Source: Ceratopteris richardii (taxonomy: Eukaryota > Streptophyta > Polypodiopsida > Polypodiales > Pteridaceae). From it: a stretch of 64,000 bases of DNA. Made by a program: the position numbers and the translations under genes. The notes under the pieces were generated by a model, which was not told the origin of the DNA, ran no database searches, and saw only the letters and a list, made by a program, of their open reading frames with translations. Where the stretch lies: positions 83,408,728-83,472,727 of the forward strand of contig CM035417.1 in the NCBI GenBank assembly GCA_020310875.1, written 5' to 3'. Shown here piece by piece: positions 23,118-39,962 of the stretch (position 1 is the stretch's first letter; the number at the start of each line of letters is the position of its first letter).

Positions 23118-25400
23118 GTCTTTTTGGCTTGAGTAAATATCCTTTTTTATTTTGGTGCTCCTCTTCTGTTAGGATCACCATTTTAGAGAAATGTCAACAA
23201 ATTCTCTCCAATTTCACAATTCTTTGTCTTTTGGTCTCCAAAATGTTGAAGAGATCAAAGATGATTTGATCATCATAACCGATTCATCCAAATTAAGCTG
23301 CATGACCTTCCAATAACCAAGCTTATTGTCAAGCTTCACTAGCACCAAGTCCCATTGCTAACTCATCCAAACATCGAAACCTATCAAAATTCCCAACAAA
23401 TAAAATATTCAGCCACTAGGGAGCTCCCTACAACCCTGGTCAAGTAGGAACTAAGGTGGGAGTCCCTGCAAAGACTTGATAGTGATCTTCATGTGGTTTA
23501 TTCTTGACATTGAGGCCACATAGAAAGTGTCCAGAGAGTTCCAAAAGGTAGTGATACTACCACTATCATTTATGTAAGAACACGTTAGTGTCATTCACAA
23601 AGAGTCTTATTATTATCAGGTCTTTGCTACGCGGAATGGAAAGCCCCAAATTTGGTTGCAATGGACATAATGGTTAACAGAGTAGCTAAGGTTATCGTCC
23701 ACAATTGCAAAGAGCAGTGGAGCAAGCAGACAACCTTTCTTGATAAAGCATTTTAATCTGATAGTCTGAGAGAGATGGATGTTTATGGTTATACTCACGG
23801 ATGCATTAAGCAAAAGTGTAGAGATCATCTTTATAAAAATAGAGCTGATATCTTTAAGAGATTGTAGGATGAAATCCCATCCAATTATATCATAGGCATT
23901 TTCAAAGTTAATCTTGAGGAAGAGGGCACTTTGAGAGGTTTCCATCACAAAGTGAATGCCTTCCCACATGCCGATAATAGTCTCAAGAATAGAACTACCT
24001 TTAATGAACCCCTTTTGATCCTTATTAATTCAAGAGTGAAGGTGGTCATTAATGCAATTGGTGAGGACCTTAGTGATGACCTTTTAGCCAATTTGAAGCA
24101 TATAATGGGTCATCAATTTTTTATCCTATTTTTATCAACTTTTTTATGAAAAGATTTAATCACTCCATTTAGGAAACCCGAAAGCACACCAAAGGGCAAA
24201 AGCTTCCTACAAAATCAAGTGCAAGGGTACTACAACATGTCTGGCTGCTTTAAAGAACTCATTAGTGAGGCTGTCCACACTAGGGCTCTTACATTTAGGA
24301 AGAGAGTCAATCTCTTCAAGGATTTCCAAGTCCATAATGAGGGAATCAAGAAGATGATTCATAAAGCATAGAATCCTTTTAGGCCTGATTCTAGAAGTGG
24401 CGGCCATACAATCCCTCCTATGGGAAGAGGGTGGAGTAGACACCCTAAACAATTGATTGAAGTTGTTTACACTAAGTGCACAATTTTCTTCTTCCATCAT
24501 GCAATCAACACCGTGATTCTCAATCATGTAAGAAATAGCTTATTTGTTATGCTTCTTCTTCTTTAAGAGTCTACACATCTCTTTAGTCGGTTTGTCCACT
24601 TTGCCCATCCATCACTCTTTAAAATAGATTTAAAGACTCTTCCTCCTCAAGTCTTCTTCAAAATGAAGCACGCTTTTGATCTTTCAGAGACCTAATTGAT
24701 AGTATGAGTGGCGTTTCTCAAGTTTTCAAAGCCTCCAATAAAGATTTTTTCCTTCTCATGCAACGAATATTTCAGATTTCCTTCTAGGTCTTATGCAGAA
24801 TAGATTGAGTTTTTTTTATTGCTTGTGTCCAACACTTGGCTAGCGAGGAGCGATTGCTAAAGGCCTACTTCGAGAAGAGGGTGATCTCACATTGGACCGA
24901 GGGAAGGGAAAAGGTCCCATGGTCGCCATGGAACCAAGGGGCTTTTCTATGCTTAAGGTAGGGTTTAAAACAAAGAACCCAAGGATGTAGTAAAAATAAA
25001 CTAATTCCAAGCATTGGGAGGGAGAGAGGGGCCCGGCTAATAGATGATATTTTGCATAATATTGCTTTGCATAAGTACGTACTCGACTAGAGGTTCGTCC
25101 TAGAAATGCCTCGGTCATTCTTGAGCTCCACAAGGTCATGGTGGATCTTGACAAGGTCCTAGTAGTCTTAATCAAGCCCATCAATTACATGGCCCCTTTT
25201 CTCCCATGTTCCTATAGAGCTTCCACCATGTTTCAATCTCCACATAGGATGATCTCCAAGGACAATGTGACCAACTATTGCCAGGTAGAAATCCTCTCCA
25301 AGTCGAGATTTGGTGCATAAACAGACACAATGGTGAACTAATGAAGACCCTCAAAGGAAGCAACAAATTTTTTTAGACTTGTTTTTTAAGCTTTTATTTT
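23118..25400 (-). pseudogene. Older LINE-2, 5' portion (endonuclease and RT)
   Basis: The LINE continues after Copia B. RT motifs on the minus strand: FLKINFENAYDIIGWDFILQ near 23850-23920, KKGCLLAPLLFAIVDD near 23690-23735. Upstream is the linker with LPKCKSPSVDSLTNEFF (24235-24300), and endonuclease-like sequence lies at 24840-25370 (RISTWR, LSRSTMTLWSSRMT), largely frame-broken. The RT catalytic FADD is not recognisable. The 5' limit near 25400 is approximate and no target duplication was found. Confidence 0.72.
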
Positions 25401-26342
25401 GATTCTTGTTACACCTCATCTTCTTGTTCACAATCGGCAGCAAAACTTCATTCATAAAAAAGGATTTTAACCTTATGTGTGAAAAGAATGGTGGTGGAAT
25501 CATCATAATTGTGTTATTTTCGAGCTGGGAAACATTACATGTATGTCTGAACCACTCTAAAGTTCATCTCGTTTACCACATGTATGTGTGAACGACATGT
25601 ACATGTGTGAACCACTCAAAAGTTCATCTCGTCTATCGCATGGAAAAAATTACCAGATGTATGTGTGAACTAGTTTAAAGTTCTTCTTGTTTATCACATG
25701 CACTGTGTTTTTGTGTGTCATGTGCTCTACTCCTCTCGTTGATCACTCAAGCCTTGATGTTAGTGCTAAGGAAGGGCTATGGCTCTTTATACACTTTGCT
25801 TATTGAGCTCCCACCAGTACATTGGTGCTCAAACATCTCGGTTCTCCTTTATCTTACGCAAACAATTGAAAATAGTCGTATGTAGCAATATGATCTTTTC
25901 ATGAAAAATGGAGTAGAACAAAGCAAGTAGATGGTTCTCCTTTCCATATGGCTAACTTCAATGAGAAATTCTGAGGATACAACACAAAAATTCTCTCGAA
26001 ACCCCCTATACATGTTGAGGCTGTTGGTAAGGTTAATCTTCAAAACTCCTTATTTTCTACAAATGAAGCAATGCATCGGCATATTTCTCTAAATCCTCAT
26101 TGATTCTCTCATCGGAATAATGTGGATAGAACGAATGATACTTTTTTGGATAATAATACTAGTTGGTAATTGTGAGTTTAATGATCCTCTTAATGGAGTT
26201 TACAAATTTCAAAGAGTTGGTGACACTACGCATAAGATGGCACCAAGAGCTTAATGATATTGATTCAATTTAAATTATATAAACCCTAACTTGTATCTTA
26301 ACTCCCTTAACTAGATGTTTGCAAACAAAAACATCTCAAAGA
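25401..26342. other. Non-coding interval with a short irregular repeat
   Basis: Around 25538-25700 a unit of about 55-70 bp containing GTGTGAACCACTC, AAAGTTCATCTCGT and ATCRCATG occurs three times with divergence. No gene is supported. Confidence 0.5.
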
Positions 26343-27062
26343 TGTTAGAAGTAATAATAGAGTGGAATATACTAGTAGACAAAGTTGAGAGAATAATGAA
26401 GACAAAGAGAGACATAGACTAAGAGATAGAGAACTCAAACTCTCAAATTGCCAAGAGTAATGCAACTAAAAAGATGATGTTTTTCCATCCATGCACTCCC
26501 AATGTGGAGCTTAGATGGAAATCTAGACAGACTATATATGAAGGGCTTAGGATGCACAATGCTATGTAAAGCTACACATGACCCATCTTTATATAGATTT
26601 TACAAGGAGAGTTCGTATGGATAAATGTGGTCCAAAGATACAAAATAGGTGGCAGAATATAAAATATGACAATATCTCCACAACCAGAAGTCCTACCATC
26701 TCAACCCTATGGGTCAAAGGGATAGGCCCCTGGGTCCTACAAAACGGGGCAGGCCCCCCTTTGCACTCCCCCATTAAGGTTCTATGGGAAAACCGCATTA
26801 TCCCACAAGGCCTTTATGTTCTCCTTGAATGGAAATCTAATGGACCATAAGTTTATGCCCTACCTAACCTAATAGCTAAGCTCACAAAGATCATCTATTA
26901 CCATCAACAGCCACACATAGACCTCACCTAACCTGGAAGCTAGGGTTCCATAGATGTCAAGACTCTCATAATGGCTTCTCATCATAATGGGGGACCTTAA
27001 AACTTAGAGCACCATGGATCATTTGTGGTCACTTGAGGGTGGAGTATTGAGTATATCTAACA
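26343..27062 (-). mobile_element. 3' LTR of Copia C, about 720 bp
   Basis: It begins TGTTAGAAG and ends ATATCTAACA beside the tract CCCCCCTCAATG (27063-27074), a polypurine tract on the minus strand. Blocks such as AAAGATGATG, GGAGCTTA and GATCTAGACA-like sequence are shared in order with the LTR of Copia D, so C and D belong to one lineage. Confidence 0.75.
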
Positions 27063-27079
27063 CCCCCCTCAATGTCAAC

Positions 27080-29870
27080 CCTACGGTGAACTACCTCCTT
27101 GTTCCAATGCCAACCTTTGGAAAGTCTCGATGAAGTTGTTCTCTCCCAAGAGCCTTGGTGAATATGTCTACTAAATTTTCTTTAGTTGGATAATAACTTA
27201 TCTCCATGACCCATCCTTGATCAACTCACACACATAGTGATAGTAAATTTCTATGTGCTTGGCACATGCATGGAAAACAGGGTTCTTGGTGACGAACATG
27301 CAACTTTGGTTGTCACACTTCAACCTTGTAGCCTCCTATCCTTGTATTCTTATGTGCTATCGGATTCTTCTCAAAGATACTGCTTCACATGCTCCAACAC
27401 ATGCTACTTTATACTCAGCTTCAATGGAAGATAATGCTATAGCTGATTGCTTCTTATTGATCTAAGAGAAAATCACGCAAAGAAAAGAAATATCAAGAAA
27501 CTGATTTTCTGGTATTGATATCTCTTGCCCAATGTGAATCATAGTATCATACCAGAGAAGATCCTTCTTCATAGATAATATTGTAATCAACGGTTCCTTT
27601 CACATACTTGAGTATCCACATGCTTGCCTTCCAATGAGTTTGGGAAGGCTCATTAGAGAACTTGCTTACTACTCCAACAATATAGGAGATGTTTCTTCTA
27701 CTATTACACAAGTAGATCAGACTTCCAATGACTTTCCTATATCTTCCAATATCTGATAGAGGTGAAGTATCTTTGATAAATAATTTTTGTGTTGACCTCC
27801 ATAGGTGTAGAAATATCCTTGCAATCCTCCATGTCAAATGCCTTCAAAATCTGTCTTGCATACTTTTGTTGAGAGATGAAAATCTTCCCTAGATCCTGCC
27901 ATACTTCAAGGCCTAAGCAATAATGCATTAAGCCCAAGTATGCCATTTCAAATTATGAACTCAAGGCATCTTTTTTTGTTGATGAAGAGCATTATCATGT
28001 CCTATAATCATAAGGCCATCTACACAGTGTACAAGAACAATTTTCTGCCACCCTCACTTTAGAACATACAGGTTAGCATCAAAAGCACATCTTTTGAAAT
28101 CTAGATCCAAGAGATACTTAACTATCCATTGGTACCATGCTCTTCGCGCTTGTTTCAGCCCATATAATGCCTTGTTAAGTTTACATACCTTTTTCTTTGG
28201 ATGCAGAACCTCAAAACCTAGTAGTTGAGACACATATACATTCTCCTTGAGGTCTCCATTCAAGAATGCTGGTTTGACATCCATGTGATAGATTGGCCAT
28301 CATTTATGCACAATCACAAATAGTAACATCCTTGCAATCAGGACAAATGATTCAAAAAATTCAATCCCTTCAACTTGTGAGTAGCTCTGTGCAACAAGTC
28401 TTGCTTTGTAATTATCCAAAGTACCATCATACTTATACGTTAGCTTAGAGACCCACTTGATGCCTACAACTTTGTGCTTAGTGTGTCGATCCACTAGCTC
28501 CCAAGTTCCATTCTTCATGAAATTGTAGTACTTTGTTTGCATGGAAACCCTCCAATTCGGATCCTCGAGTGCCTCTTCCACATTGGTTGGTTCCTTTTCT
28601 TATTCTTGAATGAGCTCATCCATCAGGGCTTATTTACAATAGGGGGACTAGCCCTTCTCTGATCCTCTATTCTTTGTGATTGCCTTGGTCCATCTCCAAC
28701 CTATTCTAGTGACTGTGGGATGGGGTTTGCATAATCATAGAGCTATCTCACCCAACGTGGCAATGGCTTTTCTACTTGAGTGATGACAGGTTGGTGACTT
28801 TTAGAGTCATCATCTAAAGATGATGCTTCCTTCTCTTGTGTAGAAGGGATAACTCTTCGGCTAGGTTCATAGTTTTTTCACATGATGATAAAGTGGGAGC
28901 TCTCTTTGCCTCCTCCATTTCATATGGTTGCTCCTCCTTAAACACCACATCATGACTCACCATGATCTTCTTAGGCTCAATGTCGTAAAGCTTATAAGCT
29001 CTCTTATCCTCACTCTACAAGAAGATACATTTGATGCTTTTTGATTGAATCTTGTTTCTCCCTATCTGGAACATGTACATAACATTCACTTCCAAATACT
29101 TTGAATGATAGCTTTTTACCAGTGTATGCATCTTGTGGAGTTTTTCCATCAATTGCCTTAGTGTAGTTTTGATTCAAGATGTAGAGAACAATATTGAAAG
29201 CCTCTACCCAAAATTAATTTGGCAAACCCTTTCCCTTCAACATGCACCTTGCCATCTCCATGATGGTTTGATTCTAACTTCCTACAACACGATTTTGTTG
29301 AGGGATATGTGCCACTGTGAGTTGATGCTTGATTCCTTCACTATTGCAAAAATCTTCAAATTTTTTTTATGTAAACTCATCACCACCATCTCTCCTGAAT
29401 CGCTTCATCTTCTGTAGTGTTTGAGTTTCAACAAGCTGAGGAAATTCCTTAAACTTACAAAAATCTTGAGCCTTATCATGAAGGAAGTACACCCAAATCT
29501 TTCTACTATGGTTGTCCATAAGCATGAACTAGGAAGATCTACCCAAGGCCTATGAAGGAATTTTTCCACACAAGTGAGCATGCACCAACTCTAGTATTTC
29601 TTGTTGGAAATACCTTCCTCTATTGATTGCCCATGATGCAAGCTTCACATGGTTCCTTCATCTCTGCAATCGATGGTAGGTGTGAAACCATACCCCTACA
29701 ATGCATCTCCTTTAGTATAGGTAATTTGATATGGTCGAATCTCCCTTGCCATAACTTAGTTGTGCCCACACTTGTAGTGGCTCTAAGAGCAAAAAACTCA
29801 TACAGATTGTTCCTCCTTATGCCAATCCCAACAATGTTCTTGTTACTATCCATAATCTTAGCTCTTGTCT
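27080..29870 (-). pseudogene. Copia C pol remnant, cut by CACTA-1
   Basis: Minus-strand order from 29870: end of the protease-integrase spacer (MDSNKNIVGIGIRRNNLYEF), integrase zinc region (LWQGRFDHIKLPILKEM, CEACIMGNQ, 29620-29760), decayed integrase core to about 29000, linker, RT ([35 protein letters not shown] near 28225-28285), RT end and RNase H start (ARQILKAFDMEDCK, 27547-27880), and RNase H remnants to 27100. Many stops. Gag and protease are absent because the sequence is interrupted at 29870 and its continuation was not found. Confidence 0.88.
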
Positions 29871-30334
29871 CACTACAAGGAATACGGGGGTGTAGCGATA
29901 ATTGAAAGGACACAATTTCATTGCTTTGTGATTGCACATTTTGTTGCATTGAGCATCGAACATGCACCATTGTTTAAACAATGCTCAGATTGATGCTACT
30001 TTTGAGGCTATTAGGGACAATAATTGAAATGTTGCTAATGTGGGAGTCGCATATGCGATGCTAAATAGCATCGCATATGCGATGATAAGAAGCATCCCAT
30101 ATGCAACACTCAACAATATCGCATATGCGATGATTTATAGGATCGTATATATGATGTCTGCACATCAGTTATGTGAAGATTGTTTTGACCAAAATAAGAA
30201 AAAATACATGGCTCTTTGTTCATCATTTTGCATGCATATCATTGAAGAGCGATCCAACATTCATATCCGCATTGCGCATATGAGCTTGAGCTCTCTCTTT
30301 CTCAATATCTCTCTCTTCTACTGTCTATCTTTGT

Positions 30335-30392
30335 TTTTTTTTCTCTCTCTCTCTCTCTCCCTCTTTCTCTTTCAATCTCTCTCTCTCTCTTA

Positions 30393-30425
<33 letters not shown>

Positions 30426-30482
30426 CTTCTTTATTGCAGCTTATTCAAGAAGTTCATTGAGCATAATATATGGCTAATTATT
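30335..30482 (+). other. CT tract, 3' splice site and 43-nt putative exon of CACTA-1
   Basis: A CT-rich run (30335-30430) leads into TTTATTGCAG, then 43 bases (30440-30482), then GTAAGTAC. The arrangement matches the minus-strand copy at 49779-49806 in CACTA-2. The two exons differ by 15 bases, a multiple of three. Confidence 0.55.
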
Positions 30483-30539
30483 GTAAGTACATCTTTCATT
30501 GTTTGTATATGATTTAAATTTTTTTTGTTTTCATTAATT

Positions 30540-31195
30540 AACATACTGACACTTACACATTCACATGCACATATACACATATACATGCACATGCATGCTC
30601 ACACATGCACATGCACGTTGACACATGCACATACACATAAACACACATACACATACTTATACACATACACATACACATGCACATACACACATATACACAC
30701 ACACATGCACATACACACACATAAGCACATACACATACACATATACACACATACACATACAAACATGCATATGCAAAAACATATCTACATGCACATGCAT
30801 GTATGGACATACACATACACATACACACATAAACACATACTTATACACATACACATAAATGTGCACATACACACACGTTCTCATATATATACACATGCAT
30901 ATGCACATACACATGCATGCACGTACACATGCATGCACATGCACATGCACATGCACATGCACATGCACATGCACATGCACATGCACATGCACATGCATGC
31001 TCATTCATATACACATGCATATACACACATACACACACATGCATATATAAAAATACAAATACACATACACACATATACACATACACACACATACACATAT
31101 ACCTACATATACAAATACACACATACATATACACATACACGTATACATATACAAATACACATACTCACACATATACACATACATACACACAGTCA
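30540..31195. repeat. CACATA/ACATGC microsatellite array of CACTA-1
   Basis: About 650 bp of (CACATA), (ACATGC) and (CA) variants, including ten or more perfect ACATGC repeats near 30935-30995. Long open frames on both strands here are artefacts. Confidence 0.9.
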
Positions 31196-31860
31196 TCCAC
31201 ATCATCATGATCATCCTCATCATAATGATCATCCACATGATCTGATGTATCTAGAGAGACATCATGGGTAGAGAGGTCAGTACCCTATGACGATCACTAT
31301 CATCCCTCTTGTGTCTATCTCTCCACCTCATCCATATCAATTTCTCCCTAATACTGTCATATTACATATAACAAACATAAATAAATAAAACATATAAAAC
31401 AACAATAAAATAAAACAAAGTATATCAAATTTAATAATATTCACAAAAGCATTTGGATGATCTCATATGCACTCACTGATATGTTGATATCCACAATATG
31501 TAGCAAATTCGATTTCCTTTTTCATAGGATAACGACCATAATACTTTTGCTGCATTGAAATAAATAAAAAATATTAATGAGTAGTGTTTCAAATAAAATA
31601 AAAAAATATAGTTTCAATAATACATATACTTACAAATGTAGCAATAAAAACATGATGGGCCATTTGGCCTAAGCGCAATGTATGACCCAACTCAACTCTC
31701 TTCTTTGTAGCAACTTTTGTTTAATTAATGAAACAAAAGTACATAGATTCTAGTTAAAATATTTATAAACTATTTTGCATACCTTTTGCTAAGGAAACAA
31801 TTCTTGAAGACTTAGCTGTTTGCAAAAATACTACCACATCTCAGGTGGTATGTGATCTCT
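31196..31860 (-). pseudogene. CACTA-1 copy of the acidic-tailed accessory ORF
   Basis: Minus-strand exons recognisable by comparison with CACTA-2: RRDHIPPEMW (31840-31870), KKRVELGHTLRLGQMAHHVF (near 31660-31720), then QKYYGRYPMKKEIEFATY (31480-31540) and DHPNAF, and a final exon whose D/E/H-rich tail lies at 31196-31340. Splice-like borders (CAG, GTAAGT) match those of CACTA-2. Stops are present. The KYYGRYPMKKEIEFATYCGY part is missing from CACTA-2, so this copy keeps an exon the larger element lost. The function is unknown. Confidence 0.6.
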
Positions 31861-31959
31861 TCTCTTATTTATTTCTAACATACAATATCGCCTGTTATTT
31901 CAATGTCAAACAAAAAAGGGATCAATATACAAAGAAAAATTTTAAATTTATAAACATGC

Positions 31960-32080
31960 TTACACACATACACTTACACATACATACATACACTTACACA
32001 TACATACATACACATACATGTGCACATATATACACATACACACACATATACACATACACACACATATACATACACATTGT
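31960..32080. repeat. Short CACATA microsatellite
   Basis: ACACATACATACACTTACACAT-like repeats lie just before similarity to CACTA-2 ends, probably an intronic array. Confidence 0.8.
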
Positions 32081-32107
32081 TTGTCTACTTAGAGTTTGTG
32101 ATATTAT

Positions 32108-32511
32108 TGTGTAGAATAAAGTAGGTTTGGGGAATGGGGATTACTGAAGATTGTTCCAGTGCGTTTCTATTCCCTTACTGTATACATCTTAAAATTCAAC
32201 ACAACTTAATACAGACAAACAAATGACATAGTCTTGATAACAAAAAAGAGATATCGCACCAAAGTAGGTCTATATATTAATAAATAGAATACAATCTCTC
32301 TGTGTACACAATTCTAACTCAACTATTCTCTTATCTCTCTACCTCAAGAGATTTCCACTCATCATATGAATAATAAGCTTCTTTTACACTGTATGTATGT
32401 TCAATTCTCTGAAAGTTCAACCGGCCTATTTTATAGAATATATAAATTTGGATTTACAAAATTAGTTGTGTTGATGATAGCCTAACACTAGCACATACAG
32501 TGGACTCAACA
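32108..32511 (-). mobile_element. Possible solo LTR (TG...CA, 404 bp)
   Basis: The stretch opens TGTGTAG and closes CTCAACA, and on the minus strand has a TATA box (CTATAAAATAG, near 32432). No primer site, tract, partner LTR or matching target duplication was found. It could equally be anonymous sequence. Confidence 0.3.
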
Positions 32512-32772
32512 AGTTTAAGGACCTGGTGGGGGATTATTAATCCTACCTAAATCATAATGAAACTAATTGAAAATTTATCAGAGATTGGATACTCTAGAAT
32601 CAATAATTTCTCAAAAAATATCTTCATCTGGATTACTGTGAAGTTCGACAGCCTAGGCAAGAGCTTCAGCTTTAGCTTTCGTAAATTCAGTACTAAGCTT
32701 TTCCAAAAATTCCTTAGCGGCTACCCGTTCTTTCTCTTGTCATAATTGAAGGCTTTGTCACACTACACTTTT

Positions 32773-33556
32773 CTAAATTAATGTAGCTTCCTTATCAGCT
32801 AAGTGTTTTTGCAATTCCTCTGTATTCTGCAAAAGGGATGTAATCTTTACCTCCTTATATGCTAGCATCTGAGCATTATCAACGTTGGTTTGAGTAGCCT
32901 CTTGTAATCGAATCTCCAATTCTTTAAGTCCTTCCGCCTTGGCCATGGAAACTTGAAGGCCTTTAGTCAGTGACACGATCTGATCATTGGCAAAATTTTG
33001 CTCCATTAACAAACTAGCATCCTGATTCTGAAGATCATCTTTAGCAGCTGGGACTTGTCTAAGTTCTTCATTGATAGATTCAAATTGCTCATTTCAATTA
33101 TCTCTTCAATATGGATTGTAGTAGATCATTTATCCAAGTTTAAAACTTAATTTCCTCAGTAGATAGATTAGCACGACCTACTAAGGCAACCTACAACTCA
33201 ACATTCTCTTGCTTCAAAAGCAACAGCTCAACATGCATTTAATTCAATTGAGAGTGAGAAGAAATACTAACATTGTGATTCTCCATCTAAATAGAACATA
33301 ATGCTAAAAGTCAAGCAACATCAGCTATTGTACTAGCTTGAACCTAATAATCTTTAAAAAACCATGGATATATAATTTGAGAACAATTAATAGCTGGTTA
33401 CTGAATTCAACTAGCTTGATTCCTCCAAGAATCAAGATTTTTCCTATTGAACATAGGAAAATGAAATGAAGGTGATGACCCTAACTAGGAGAACTGATCA
33501 AGTTCAATTCGTCGAGAAGTCGAGGGTTGAGAATCTTGATCTTGCTGCATAGTTTG
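32773..33556 (-). pseudogene. Decayed coiled-coil coding fragment of unknown family
   Basis: The minus strand from 33556 gives protein-like stretches broken by stops (QQDQDSQPSTSRRIELDQFS, then LDSWRNQAS), ending in a 79-codon open stretch (33012-32773). That stretch is rich in L, K, E and Q with heptad-like spacing (GLKELEIRLQEA, LLQNTEELQKHLADKEA). This is a coiled coil. It may come from a host gene or an unrecognised transposon protein. Its upstream end is interrupted by the Copia A LTR at 33557. Confidence 0.5.
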
Positions 33557-33787
33557 TGTTGGAGATAGACGTCTGCTGAAGCACGCGAACAGCACAAGGA
33601 AGAAGAAGAAGCTTGGAGCACAAACACACAATACTGAATGTATTACTAGAGAATGTACAAAGATAAGTAGCCCATTAGGGCAATAGGCATATATACAAGC
33701 CGGGGGAAAAAAACCTCCTAAAGAGGGAAAAAAGTGCCCCGGCGGTCCTAGAGTTTTCACACACATCACTACCTAAATATATCAACA
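33557..33787 (-). mobile_element. 3' LTR of Copia family A, copy 3
   Basis: The 231-bp LTR runs TGTTGGAG to ATCAACA and is very similar to the LTR at 1041-1270. The polypurine tract (plus: AATCCCCCCTGGG) follows at 33788, so it is the 3' LTR of a minus-strand element whose RNase H is at 33955-34412. Confidence 0.92.
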
Positions 33788-33954
33788 AATCCCCCCTGGG
33801 AGTGATGCGGTGAACAAGTAGCTGGCACTCATGTATAAGGAAGTGCCAAGCTATGTGGAAGTCACTCCACAAAAGGAAGTAAGCCCAAAGCTTTGCGGAA
33901 AGCTTCAAACTTCTCCCTGGGCAGAGCCTTCGTGAAAAAGTCTTCAATGTTCTC

Positions 33955-34412
33955 CTACGTGGGCACATATGCCAAGCTGATCTCCCTAGCAGAGAACCTC
34001 TCCCTGACATAGTGATAATGCACCTCAATGTGCTTAGTGCGAGCATGGATCACAGGGTTCCTTGCAACTACCAATGCGCTCTGACTGTCAGTGAAGATGG
34101 TGTTGGCAGAAGACTGGCCAACACCCAAATCAACCATAAGTCGTCTGAGCCACATACACTCAACAGTCGCTGTGAAAGCTGCCCTATACTCAGCCTCGCA
34201 ACTAGAAGTGGCCACAATAGGCTGGTTCTTGTTCAACCAAGATATACACGAGCTACCAAGCATGAAGCAAAAACCACTAGTGGACACACGAGTGTCATAG
34301 CAACCAGCCCAATCTGAGTTAGAAAAAGCATGCAAATCTGGCAGTAGTGATCCCCCCTTGGGATAAAACAACCCAAGTAGCCGAGTACTACTCAAGTAGC
34401 GAAAGATGCGCT
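33955..34412 (-). pseudogene. Copia A copy 3 RNase H domain, split by CACTA-2
   Basis: The minus strand encodes the end of RT/RNase H: RYLSSTRLLGL, then the RNase H active-site region [57 protein letters not shown]. The frame is open over this stretch. At 34412 it is interrupted by the left terminus of CACTA-2, and coding resumes on the far side at 50456 after the GCT duplication. Confidence 0.93.
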
Positions 34413-34720
34413 CACTACAAGAAAAAGGGGGGCGTAGCGACGCCCCCGAATTGAAAAAAAAATGTACCGTCACTTATGCGACGCTGGCGTCGCATAAGCG
34501 ACGGTCAAATTTTTTATTTATTTTTTTAAGCGACAACCGTCACATAAGCGATGATAACGTTGTTTATGCGACGCTAAATTAATAGCGTCGCAAATACTAT
34601 CGCAAATACCATTTCTAGTGAGCGATGGTATTTGCGACGTTGGCAAACTGAAGAGCGCCAGCATATGCGACGCTCTGGAATGTAAAAAAAAAATTTGATT
34701 TCTCCTGGCACATTTGTGCC
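34413..34720. repeat. Left terminal and subterminal repeats of CACTA-2
   Basis: After the terminus come repeated GCGTCGCATAAGCGAC-like palindromic blocks in both orientations (34480-34500, 34540-34580, 34595-34680), the usual transposase-binding architecture of CACTA ends. Confidence 0.85.
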
Positions 34721-34752
34721 GGGATTTGGACGCGAGAGACCAAGAAGAGACC

Positions 34753-34780
34753 GAGAGAGAGAGAGACAGAGAGCGCACGC

Positions 34781-34825
<45 letters not shown>

Positions 34826-34840
34826 ATCTACTTGCAAGGT
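34753..34840 (+). repeat. GA tract followed by a splice-donor-like site
   Basis: A (GA)n run (34753-34822) is followed by ACTTGCAAGGTATGCG near 34828-34844, a plausible plus-strand splice donor (CAAG then GTATG) opening directly into the CA array. It may mark the first exon of a transcript starting at the left end. This is inference. Confidence 0.4.
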
Positions 34841-34843
34841 ATG

Positions 34844-39263
<4,420 letters not shown>

Positions 39264-39322
39264 CTGTAATTTATCAAAAAAAGATATATTAAAAAAAGTA
39301 AATAAATAAACATACATACACA

Positions 39323-39934
39323 TGTAAGACAATAGTTACGCAATATAACACAGGAGCAATAACAGAGAAGATAACAAATATAGGAGAATCTCAACAATTT
39401 TCTACTAGCAGCAAGTACAAAGATGATGGCGTTGTCCACCCGTGCGCTCTCAAGGTAGAGCTTAAATGGTGATCTAGACAACTCTAGATAGGGAGATACA
39501 AGGTAGAGGTATGCTGGCTCAACTCGGTGTCTTAGGTAGTGCAGAAGTCATGTATATATAGGATCATGGGTGGCCTGCCATGGACGGCTATACATGGGCG
39601 GTAGAGCGTGGGCGGCCACCGCCCGCGTAATTGCCATACACGGCTTAGACTGGTTGAACCGACCTAACAAATATAAATGATTTCTGACTCCGACAGGGAA
39701 TATTCCATGGACCCCCCAGCCGGGGCTGCTCACCGCTGCCCCGGACCCCACAATTGGGGACCCTGATAACTCCCTTTCCTTATAATATCTTACATGGTCC
39801 AACATGACCTTCATCCAACATTCAAGTTGGGATTCCCATCAATTGGGTAATGCATGCTTGGCTTCTCCTCATAAAGGGGGCCTTACAAAATGTGCATACA
39901 ATCATGAGGGGTAGACATTGATCATATACTAACA
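39323..39934 (-). repeat. 3' LTR of Copia D
   Basis: TG to CA termini; on the minus strand a TATA box (CCTATATATACATG) near 39548-39562. A GC-rich block (GGGCGGCCACCGCCCGCG) lies near 39610. Confidence 0.95.
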
Positions 39935-39962
39935 CCCCCCCTCAATGTTTACCGATGATAAA

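Larger units (their letters stand above)
29871..32085. mobile_element. CACTA-1: one end of an En/Spm element, truncated
   Basis: The terminus CACTACAAGGAATACGGG at 29871 is the CACTA end and interrupts Copia C. It is followed by palindromic subterminal repeats (CGCATATGCGATG, at least three between 30045 and 30135), a CT tract, a splice-flanked short exon, a CA/CATA array and a minus-strand ORF remnant, in the same order as the right end of CACTA-2 read backwards. Similarity is lost near 32085 and no second terminus was found, so the element has been cut off. Confidence 0.85.
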
